From Ostreococcus mediterraneus (Eukaryota > Chlorophyta > Mamiellophyceae > Mamiellales > Bathycoccaceae): DNA of 64,000 bases. Every line of letters starts with the position of its first letter. The stretch's first letter is position 1. Location of the stretch: positions 145,909 through 209,908 of the forward strand of contig WMKK01000009.1 of NCBI GenBank assembly GCA_012295225.1. The letters run 5' to 3'. Positions 48,804 to 56,983 of the stretch are shown piece by piece. The position numbers and the translations under genes are program-made. Under the pieces are notes generated by a model. The model did not search any database. It saw only the letters and a list, made by a program, of their open reading frames with translations, and was not told where the DNA came from.

Positions 48804-49298
48804 ATGGCGCACGCTCGCGCGCATTACGCCACGGCGTTCGCTGGCGCGCATCGCACGCGCGTGCGCACCGCGCGGCGCGTCGGGTGGTGCGTGACCGAGG
48901 CTAAAATGCACGTCCCGAGCGATTGTTTTCAAGGCATGAGCCCAGAGGTGAAGGCGTCGCAGGCGTTGAAGAATTTGTTCACCATGGTGGCCGTGCGCGT
49001 GGTTTTGGCGCAGGAGGAAGGGTACGATAACGAGGGCGCGGGCACGGAGTTGTCCAAGGCGTTGGCGAATTTTTTGCACGAGAATCCGTTGCGGGATGGG
49101 AACGAGTGGTTGAGAAAGATGTTTTCACACGAGGATACCGAAATGCGGTTGCTTGCGCTTCGGTTGTTGGAAGTGCGGAAGGCGTACGCGGATGGTGAAT
49201 TTGATTTTGAATCAGTACAAAGGGTGGCGGTGGAGGAGCTGACGAAGGATAACGATCAGTTGATGAGCGACTATGTGAAGCGAAGCATGGGGGCGTGA
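48804..49298 (+). CDS. RBCX: RbcX-type Rubisco assembly chaperone, plastid precursor
   Basis: Predicted 164 residues. The first 33 are Arg/Ala/His-rich (presequence). The remainder matches RbcX: HVPSDCFQGMSPEVKASQAL, KNLFTMVAVRVVLAQ, LSKALANFLHENPLRDGNEWLRKM and LALRLLEVRKAYADGEFDF. RbcX dimers clamp the RbcL C-terminus during Rubisco folding. MHVPSDCF resembles the eukaryotic type. No intron needed. Confidence 0.9.
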   Translation: MAHARAHYATAFAGAHRTRVRTARRVGWCVTEAKMHVPSDCFQGMSPEVKASQALKNLFTMVAVRVVLAQEEGYDNEGAGTELSKALANFLHENPLRDGNEWLRKMFSHEDTEMRLLALRLLEVRKAYADGEFDFESVQRVAVEELTKDNDQLMSDYVKRSMGA

Positions 49299-49430
49299 CG
49301 GGTCGTTTTATTTTCGTTCTTTGATTGATATGTACACCATCGCGTTTGCGCTAAACCATTGTGAAATTTGAATTTAATTCTACTTTTGTGCTACATTTAT
49401 CTAAAAAACCCGAATTCGTCGGCCGTCACG

Positions 49431-52400
49431 TTAGCACAAGTAACCGCGGCAGTTGTGCGCGCCGCAATAGCACGGTACCTTGCCGTCTTCGCTTTCAAAT
49501 CTATAATTATACGTCAATTCCTCGCCAGCCTTGATGTCATTTCTGGCGAAAAATATGATGTGATTGTCCTGGTCGACTTTGACAATCTTTGAATACATGT
49601 TCGGGTTGCAACTGTGATTGGTGAAACGAGCAAAATTGCCTTGAAACGTACAATCGACGACAGTGTCGTCGTCTTGCTTGAGCAAGTAACAGTCCACACC
49701 AGCTTCTTCGTATCGTGCTTCACGGAGATCGGCGACTGTACTTCGACATGTTTCGCCCTTGAACTGCGTGACGATTGATCCTGCCTTCATAGGCGCCTTG
49801 GCGACCAATCCCCAGCCGTGGATGTTTGACTTGGCAAACGTCAAGCGCTCAGAGTACGTCGCAGTCATTTGCTCAAGTTTCTCTCGCATTGGCATTCCTT
49901 GTTGTTCCACCACGGGAGCATCACCACCGCGATTTTTACGTTCTGTCTGAATCGCAGCAAACTCTTCAGGCGTGTACTTTTTTGAGGGAATGAGCTCGCG
50001 CTTAAAGCAGCCGCGCGTCCCTCTGACAACATACGGCGTGAGCTCAACGTATTGACGTTTACCAGTTTTGGGCGGTGGACCAGAGACGGTGGCGTTCTTA
50101 TCAATCTTGCTCAGCCCAAGTCGCTTGTAAACGTTTCTTTGAATTTCTTCGAGTTGCTTACGACTGAGCTTATGACTGTGGATGAGAGATTTATCAGAAG
50201 TGTCCACATACTTTTCTCGGCGAATCTCGCATCCCCAAATCGCAAGCCATTTCCCGAGTTGCATGACGTTTCCATCTTTCAAAATAACGCGAACGTTTTC
50301 GCGCCATTTTTTTGTCGATACTCCACAATGTGCACCGTAATCGGTAATCTGATGAAACACAGAACCTTCTTCGCTTGACGTACAATCCGAGCACAAACAC
50401 TCTACTTTCCTCGTCTGCAAGTGGAATACCCCCAGAACAGCCTGACAGATAACACTCACGCACGCGGGTAAATCATCTGGGACGTATACTCTAATGGCAT
50501 CTTCATCGCCATCATCATCGTCGTCCGAGCCATCCATGAACGGTGCGTCGTCGCCGAGAGCAATACGCCTATCAATTTCATCATCCTCAAATTCTTGTGG
50601 AACAGAACACACGGCGAAGCCTTGTTGGGGATTCTTCTCACACGTCCACATGTCGGCGTCGTCGGCCGAGAATTGTTCGGCGAAGCTGTGTGGCACTCGA
50701 CGCCACTTACCGCAAGATGGATTCTCGCACTGCACCCACGCTTCCTTTTCGCGAGGCTTTTTGGGTCGTCCAAGTTCTGTAATCTTTGCCCGGTCTACAG
50801 CACTCGAAGGACGCGTGGCCGAAGGAAATTTTGCCTGTGATATAGCTTTCTTAACTTTGTGCTGAAATATTTCTTGAGCGCTCATCTTTTCTGGCTCTGG
50901 CAAGAAAGATAGGTCGGGAGCGTCGCCGTCGGTGAATTGCAAATTTGCCGCGTCGCGCGTAAATGTAAACATCTGATCATTGCCATCTTCGAATAGCACT
51001 TTGTGCCGGCAACCAGTTCGCGAAATGTTGTAATCGACAATCGATCCGCTCATCCACTTCGGTATAATCACACTACCGATGTTGACTCGCACACTTCGTC
51101 CGACGAACGCGCCCGCCTTGGATTCTATATCGATCTTGTCTTCAGTACGATCACTTTCAAACGTCCCAAGGCCCAAACCGATGAGCGCGTTCGCCCCACG
51201 AGAATTCTTTGTATATTTCTTTCTCACAGGCATTCCGGGAAGCAACGGGCGCGGTCTACGCTTAGACAAACCCACGACGACAACTATATTATTTTCGTCG
51301 AGCCATTCTCCAAAGTTCTTGAGGTCCAATTCATCCTTCTCTTCGTCACCCGGAGGAACAACCTTAATGGAAATCTTCCACTTCTTTGCATGCTTCATAC
51401 CGCAGTGCGCCTCCCAACGGTGGCCTTGCCATAGCGCAGGGGCATCGCTATTCGCCTCCTTCGCGTCACGTTTACATTTGCCACACAGACATCGAATGTA
51501 CGTGTCGGCGGGTCTGAAAATGCCCTTGAAAGTCTTGCAGCGCACGCCTATTTCTGGTACTTCTGGACGCGGAATATTGTCTTCGGGAACAGGAAGTCCT
51601 CCTGGTAATGGGATGTAATCATTGACGGGTTTCTTTGCGTTATCCGTGTTGACGCTAATTGGTTTGCCAGGAAAAGTCGACCCGCTCGGCGCATCGACTT
51701 TCGCCTTTTTAGACGTTGGCAGCTCAAAGGCATCTTCATTGATGCGTTTCATGTTCGATGGAAATGCGCCATCGGCGGTGTCTTCATCGGTAGACATGGC
51801 GTCAGACTCAGTCTCGTCGACATTTTCTCCTTCTTCTTCCGTGCCGTCCTCTTCCTCTGCAGCCTCGTCGGGCACCTCCGCCAAAGGCTCCTCGACGTCA
51901 GCATTGTCGTCGTCGTCAGCATCGTCGTCATCAGCATCGTCGTCGTCACCGACGCCATTATCTGCATCGTCGTCATTTTCAACATTCGCATGTAACACGC
52001 GTTTACGAATACGCACGGGCTTCGCGGCTGAACCAGGCTCGGCATCGTCGTTTTCATCCTTGACATCAGCCTCTGTCCGCGGGTGCCCTTGTCGAACGTA
52101 TGGACGGAATTTCGCGCACATCATCGGGTCGTACTCCGAATCTGAACTCAATTCAGATTCCTCTTCGTTTACGGGTGCGTTTGCGGGATTCTCTTGCACT
52201 GGAACGTCGACAACGAAAGAAGCCACCTTGGCCGCCTTTTGCTTGCGCTGCTTATTCGCGCCGCACTGTACCAGTCGCCCTTCTTCACCAATCTTCAACC
52301 CCTCGGCGCCGGAATAAATCAGCGCACGCTCTGTGTCGACGCGACAATGTCTATGGCAATACGAAAGCAGCTGTAGCGGTGATTCATCGTCATCACCGTC

Positions 52401-54599
52401 GTCGTTGGCATCCATATAAAGTCCCGTCGCGCGAGCGCACAAGGGATGGTACGCGAGATAACATCCTGGATGGCAACATTGGATCTTTGCACCCATGCGC
52501 TGCTTGCACACCGTGCAAAGCAGCGACCAACGCTCCTTCTGGATATTTGCAATATTGTCGATAGGCTCCATGCGTTCGATATCCAGAACCGTGGTTTCTG
52601 GGATCCATTGACAACACGCGCTGTGCGCCCAAAGAGAAGGAATTGTCGTCGGTTTCAGCGCGCCGCCCGCGACTGGGCACAAGCAACATAACGGCGTTTC
52701 GCTCACTGCGCCTCCAGTGTGCTCGCAAGAACGACATAACCATCCCACGGTGTCGTCGGGGATGTCTGGTACGCCGTAACACGACTGATGTACCGTAACC
52801 GCGCACGCTTCGCACGTGATGAGTTGATCGAAATCAAAATCGCGCTCGTCGTCGCACACCGCGCATCTATCCACGCTCCAGCTCACCTGAACGATCTCGT
52901 AATCGAGCTCTTTCGGACCATTTTTCTGTTGATCACTACTCGAGACTCTGATTTGAGCGCCATCCAAAAATCGACCGATGGGCATTTTCGCTGGCTCAAT
53001 CATGCGCAACGACGTCTTCCATTTTTTTGCCTGCGCCATACCGCAATGCTTTTCGAATTCCGTCGGCGACATGTGGCGATCTTGCCCAGCGCAATCGGAG
53101 CACATGCACAACACTTGATTCAGTTGCGTGAGATACGTTGCTAAAACACCGTTGCAAATAACCTCCAATCTTTCTGGTATCGCGCTTCCATCGGGAAGCC
53201 GCGACATCAGACCCGCCTTGGTGTGCCGAGACGCCTTACTATCGCGAGCATTGTGTTCGCGCTTGATCTTGATTGCTTCTTCATACGCCTCGGGGTTTAG
53301 AATTTTGTCGTATCTCTTCAGACTTTGATCGTCGAGCTCGCCACGCGCATTCATATCAAGAATCATTTCCCGGAAACGTTCGGCTTCGGTGGTGGCGAGT
53401 TCTTCGTATCGCGAGCGCTCCGACGCCTCAATCTCTCGCCAGGCTGCCCCTTGCAATCTATAGACTTCAGCAAAGTCAATATTGTCTTCGCCGTGATTTT
53501 CTTTATAATTCTGAAAAAAATCTGCCGCGAACAGCTGCCAAGAGCTCTTCGGTCGCTTGGGAATTGTATTTTGCTTCTTCAACGCCGCGTGCGGCGACTT
53601 GATGATTGGCGACCGCTTCAGCGTCAACGCAGCCTCCTTCATCGCCTTCGAAGGCCTTCCCACGCGCTTTTTACTGAGTAATTTTTCTAATCGTCGCCTT
53701 TCTTTCAGCTCCTCTCTCACCTTTGCCGCGTGCTCAGCTTCAAGCGCCTCCCGGCGCTCAATCGCGCGTTGCGCATCCGACTTGGAACGACACGACGGAC
53801 ACGAATACGCGCACTCCTCGCCATTTTCTTCCTCTTTATCCAACACCTCCGCGGCTAAACTATCGCACTCTCGATGAATCCACATATCGCATCGATCGCA
53901 TCCAACCATAGGATCGCCCGTGCTCCAATGCCACACGCGGTCGCACACCGGACAAAACTGTCCCTCCTTGTGCAGCTTTTGACACAGCGCGCACCGCCCT
54001 TTGGCGCCGTGCGCGAGGACTTCATCCGTGCTCACGCCACACGACGAACACTTGGGTACCACGCGCACCTGCGGCACGCTACACGGCAACCCAAACGCAC
54101 TCACCGACGGCGTCGACGACGAACGAGGCAACTCCGCGTCGTCCTCATTCCCGAAACCAAACGCCCCCGCGCCCAACCGCGCGCCGCCATTCTCGTTATA
54201 CAACTCCTCCGCCTCCTCACACGCCGCGCGAAATGCCGTCGGCCGCATACGCTTCGCCACATGCTGCGCCTCCATCACGCGCTTATTCTCCCCATACGGC
54301 ACTAAACGCGTCTCGGTGGCCCAACAAAAGTCCCGCTCGCGCCCGCGCGCCGCGCTCGGCCCAAAAAACATCACGCACACCGCATCGGCGATAATCTCCT
54401 TACGCACCGCTGCCGGCGCATCTCGCGGCTCGAGCACGACACCGGGCCAATACGGCTCGCTCTCCCGCGAGCTCGCGCGAGCGAACACTAAATCACCCCC
54501 CAAGTGCTCCTGCAGCGGCACGCGCACGACGACGACGGTTTGGGCGGCGCCTCCACCGCCCGCGTCGTCGCCGTCACCGCGGTGCTCTCGACGCGACAT
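49431..54599 (-). CDS. Large PWWP/PHD/HMG/CW/SET histone H3 methyltransferase-like protein
   Basis: Predicted 1722 residues from the methionine at 54599. Order: PWWP-like region near the start (GGDLVFARASSRESEPYWPGVV); PHD at about 213; HMG-box at about 347-415 (KRPKSSWQLFAADF); a first SAND-like Cys module at about 480-525; PHD plus extended PHD at about 577-736; an acidic low-complexity part at about 807-950; a second SAND-like module at about 1018-1103; a Tudor-like stretch; a CW zinc finger at about 1288-1333 (WVQCENPSCGKWRRVP); a third SAND-like module at about 1376-1456; and SET with post-SET at about 1590-1722 (NFARFTNHSCNPN, CYCGAHNCRGYLC). The SET is complete. PWWP, PHD and ePHD without FYR resembles ATX3-5, which methylate H3K4. 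Confidence 0.9.
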   Translation of the reverse strand: MSRREHRGDGDDAGGGGAAQTVVVVRVPLQEHLGGDLVFARASSRESEPYWPGVVLEPRDAPAAVRKEIIADAVCVMFFGPSAARGRERDFCWATETRLVPYGENKRVMEAQHVAKRMRPTAFRAACEEAEELYNENGGARLGAGAFGFGNEDDAELPRSSSTPSVSAFGLPCSVPQVRVVPKCSSCGVSTDEVLAHGAKGRCALCQKLHKEGQFCPVCDRVWHWSTGDPMVGCDRCDMWIHRECDSLAAEVLDKEEENGEECAYSCPSCRSKSDAQRAIERREALEAEHAAKVREELKERRRLEKLLSKKRVGRPSKAMKEAALTLKRSPIIKSPHAALKKQNTIPKRPKSSWQLFAADFFQNYKENHGEDNIDFAEVYRLQGAAWREIEASERSRYEELATTEAERFREMILDMNARGELDDQSLKRYDKILNPEAYEEAIKIKREHNARDSKASRHTKAGLMSRLPDGSAIPERLEVICNGVLATYLTQLNQVLCMCSDCAGQDRHMSPTEFEKHCGMAQAKKWKTSLRMIEPAKMPIGRFLDGAQIRVSSSDQQKNGPKELDYEIVQVSWSVDRCAVCDDERDFDFDQLITCEACAVTVHQSCYGVPDIPDDTVGWLCRSCEHTGGAVSETPLCCLCPVAGGALKPTTIPSLWAHSACCQWIPETTVLDIERMEPIDNIANIQKERWSLLCTVCKQRMGAKIQCCHPGCYLAYHPLCARATGLYMDANDDGDDDESPLQLLSYCHRHCRVDTERALIYSGAEGLKIGEEGRLVQCGANKQRKQKAAKVASFVVDVPVQENPANAPVNEEESELSSDSEYDPMMCAKFRPYVRQGHPRTEADVKDENDDAEPGSAAKPVRIRKRVLHANVENDDDADNGVGDDDDADDDDADDDDNADVEEPLAEVPDEAAEEEDGTEEEGENVDETESDAMSTDEDTADGAFPSNMKRINEDAFELPTSKKAKVDAPSGSTFPGKPISVNTDNAKKPVNDYIPLPGGLPVPEDNIPRPEVPEIGVRCKTFKGIFRPADTYIRCLCGKCKRDAKEANSDAPALWQGHRWEAHCGMKHAKKWKISIKVVPPGDEEKDELDLKNFGEWLDENNIVVVVGLSKRRPRPLLPGMPVRKKYTKNSRGANALIGLGLGTFESDRTEDKIDIESKAGAFVGRSVRVNIGSVIIPKWMSGSIVDYNISRTGCRHKVLFEDGNDQMFTFTRDAANLQFTDGDAPDLSFLPEPEKMSAQEIFQHKVKKAISQAKFPSATRPSSAVDRAKITELGRPKKPREKEAWVQCENPSCGKWRRVPHSFAEQFSADDADMWTCEKNPQQGFAVCSVPQEFEDDEIDRRIALGDDAPFMDGSDDDDDGDEDAIRVYVPDDLPACVSVICQAVLGVFHLQTRKVECLCSDCTSSEEGSVFHQITDYGAHCGVSTKKWRENVRVILKDGNVMQLGKWLAIWGCEIRREKYVDTSDKSLIHSHKLSRKQLEEIQRNVYKRLGLSKIDKNATVSGPPPKTGKRQYVELTPYVVRGTRGCFKRELIPSKKYTPEEFAAIQTERKNRGGDAPVVEQQGMPMREKLEQMTATYSERLTFAKSNIHGWGLVAKAPMKAGSIVTQFKGETCRSTVADLREARYEEAGVDCYLLKQDDDTVVDCTFQGNFARFTNHSCNPNMYSKIVKVDQDNHIIFFARNDIKAGEELTYNYRFESEDGKVPCYCGAHNCRGYLC

Positions 54600-54745
54600 C
54601 CCGAACACCCACGCGACGTCGACGCACCGCGCGCGGTGGGGTCCACCCACGGCGACTCGACGACGACGACTCGACGACGACGTCGTCGCAGTGCCGCGCG
54701 CGACGAACGACCGCGGCGCCGACGACCGCGGACCCGACGGGTCGA

Positions 54746-54762
54746 TCGACCAATCACGACCC
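54746..54762 (-). promoter_or_regulatory. Inverted-CCAAT promoter word upstream of the SET gene
   Basis: On the minus strand reads GGGTCGTGATTGGTCGA, identical over 17 bases to 8778-8794, and sits 147 bp upstream of the SET-gene start, in the same orientation relative to the gene. Confidence 0.55.
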
Positions 54763-54986
54763 CGCGCACCACCACCACAATACTGCGGGTGTTCGCGGCC
54801 CATGAGAGATCGCACTGACCATCGCCCGTGCGCACCACGCGTAGTGATGCTCTCCCATAGGTGTCATCATATGTATAGTATATACACATACACCATATAC
54901 TACTATAGATATGGTGTAGAAGAGACGCCGTGTATCACACACCACACCCATCGCCCGTATCGCACGCGACACACACCCATCGTCGT

Positions 54987-55405
54987 CGTCGTTGGCGGTA
55001 TGCACATGCACACATGGTATGCGTATGCACGTGCACGTGCATACGCGGGACGCACGCCCCTCGCGCGTGCACGCGGGCATAGACAAACGACTTGTATGTG
55101 GGGCGTGATTTTTATAAATACATTGATGGTCTGATAATTACTACGTAAATAATGGACGACACGACTCGTCATGTTAAGGTACGCGACGAGGGGTGACTCG
55201 GGTGCAGACATAAGGGTTCACCCGGCGCATGTGTACACGATCGGTGCGCACGACACTCGTATGGAACACCATATGCACGCTATGTAGTACTCAAATGGTA
55301 TATTACATAAGCTTATTATGTGTTAAGTATGGTATGCACGCGTATGCAGGCCCGGCCTGCATATGCAGGATGCACGCCCCTAGTATGCTGATTCCGCCGA
55401 CGCAG
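54987..55405 (+). mobile_element. 0.4-kb inverted-repeat element, copy B
   Basis: Same orientation as copy A. It starts GTTGGCGGTATGCA and ends near CCGCCGACGCAG, with diverged terminal inverted repeats. The last 100 bp are nearly identical to copy A; earlier parts differ by scattered changes and a small deletion. No clean target duplication is seen: both flanks contain CGTCGTCGT, but offset by five bases at the right end. Non-coding. Located between the SET and GATA genes, as copy A is between SBE and CAS1. Confidence 0.65.
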
Positions 55406-55488
55406 AACACGTCGTCGTCGCTCGCGGCGTCGCGGGCGTCCGCGCGCACCGCACCGAACGTCCGGCAAAGATTTGGCGCCCGCGTGCG

Positions 55489-55506
55489 CGCGATCGACCG
55501 ATCGCG
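55489..55506. repeat. GATC-rich palindrome
   Basis: CGCGATCG, spacer AC, CGATCGCG. It lies 540 bp upstream of the GATA gene start. Related palindromes flank the SBE and CAS1 genes. Confidence 0.3.
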
Positions 55507-55649
55507 ACCAGGGCGCACGCGCGCGGACGCGAAAGATCTTTCCACCGTCGTTTCGCGGTCGTGGGCGTCGCAGGGCGTCGGTCGCCCTGTTTGCGCACAC
55601 GACTCACGACGCCCGTCGTCGTCGCCGGCGCGGCGCGCGCGCGGCGTGC

Positions 55650-55679
55650 GAAACGACGACGACGACGACGACGACGACG
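55650..55679. repeat. (GAC)n trinucleotide microsatellite
   Basis: About ten GAC units upstream of the GATA gene. Confidence 0.8.
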
Positions 55680-55891
55680 GTGCGTGCGTGCGATGCCGAT
55701 GTGCGCGGTGCAGGCGCGATTCCGCGGATCGATGACGGCTCTCGATGGATGATTAATTAATTTCTTTCATCGTCGGGTGTTCGCGACGACGATGGGTGAT
55801 GGCGATGGTGGTGATTGATGGCGACCGTTCCGACTGCGGCACTCCGCGACGCGACGTCTTTCGCGCGCACCCGCACGGCGTAGGCGAGGGA

Positions 55892-55897
55892 ATATAT
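55892..55897 (+). promoter_or_regulatory. Possible TATA box of the GATA gene
   Basis: TATATA within AATATATAG, about 150 bp before the ATG at 56045. Assignment is by position only. Confidence 0.35.
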
Positions 55898-56044
55898 AGC
55901 GTCTCGCTGTGGTTTCCGTACCCGCGACGCATCGCGCGCGACGGACGCGCACACGGTTCGCATCTTCCCCGTTCGCATCGCGCGGTTTCGGCGCCAAACC
56001 ATTCGCGCGGGCATTCACCAACCATCCATCAATCAATCAATCGC

Positions 56045-56845
56045 ATGTCTGTCACCGCCATGGGGCTGCCACGGAGCGATTCCGCGATGACGTTACGTGG
56101 GCAAAAGTCTAAGCCCGCGCCGTCGTGCGTGTATGATCATAAGGATGTCGCGTGCGTCATGCTTGACGTGGATGACCAGCACGATGCGCGCGCGTCGTGG
56201 CCCGCGCCCGGCGCATCATCGGCGCGCGCGCCGCGCGACGCTCCGTCGTCGGCGACGGTTGGTGCGACGCATGTGCGCGCGCGGTGGTATACGCTGGTTA
56301 AAATTCATGACGACGGCTCGTCGCGCGCGGTGTCGGATGCGGAACTCGCGATGTTGGAGGCGAGGATATTGCAGAGCGGGGCTGGCGCGACGCTGGCGTC
56401 GGTGCTGCGGAGAGCCGAGACGAATGGTGGCGAGCGCGATGAGGAGGGTGATGAGGAGACGATGTCGCTATCGATGGATGATAGCGCGGATGGGATACTT
56501 GGACGCGATGGGGACGCCATGGCGACGACGGCGACGACAAAGTTGATGAGCTCGAGCGCGAACGCCGCGCCGGCGGGACTGGGGCAGCCGCAGCACAAGC
56601 CGGGCGGGCCGTGCGACCACTGCGGGGCGTTGGATTCGCCGCAGTGGAGACGAGGACCGTCGTCGAAACCGATGCTGTGTAATGCGTGCGGGACGAGGTT
56701 CAGGCGGACGGGGAATCTTGGGTCGAGTCCGCTGAGTCGAAGCGCGACGCCGGCGGCGACGCCGACAAAGCGCAAGGCTGTCGCGGCGGCGACGCCGGCG
56801 ACGCCGAGTGGGCGTAAAAAGCGTCACGCGGTATTAACGTGTTGA
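56045..56845 (+). CDS. GATA-type zinc-finger transcription factor
   Basis: Predicted 266 residues from the ATG at 56045. A single C-terminal GATA finger near residues 195-230: CDHCG, then 18 residues, CNACG, with SPQWRRGP before it, as in plant GATA factors. A basic Lys/Arg/Ala-rich tail follows. The N-terminal part (about 80-125) has a small folded-looking segment ([33 protein letters not shown]) that I cannot name; the rest is Ser/Ala-rich. Nuclear regulator with unknown targets. Confidence 0.88.
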   Translation: MSVTAMGLPRSDSAMTLRGQKSKPAPSCVYDHKDVACVMLDVDDQHDARASWPAPGASSARAPRDAPSSATVGATHVRARWYTLVKIHDDGSSRAVSDAELAMLEARILQSGAGATLASVLRRAETNGGERDEEGDEETMSLSMDDSADGILGRDGDAMATTATTKLMSSSANAAPAGLGQPQHKPGGPCDHCGALDSPQWRRGPSSKPMLCNACGTRFRRTGNLGSSPLSRSATPAATPTKRKAVAAATPATPSGRKKRHAVLTC

Positions 56846-56983
56846 TCCTCGGACGACGACGACGATGACGAAGAAAGTTATAATGACTTCTGTAGCTAAT
56901 ATTTTAACAAATCTGGTATTAATACATTCGCGTACTCTCCCTCGAAGACGACGACGTTTTGACTCGACTCGCGTTTGCGATGG

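Larger units (their letters stand above)
54600..56044. other. Long divergent intergenic region SET gene / GATA gene
   Basis: About 1.4 kb holding the CCAAT word at 54746-54762, element copy B (54987-55405), a GATC palindrome at 55489-55506, a GAC microsatellite near 55650-55679 and a TATATA box at 55892-55897. Its open frames look like GC-driven chance. Confidence 0.5.

Noticed and set aside
55229-55735. 168-codon frame covering element copy B and downstream
   Set aside because: Same frame is broken in copy A context; no homology; composition-driven.
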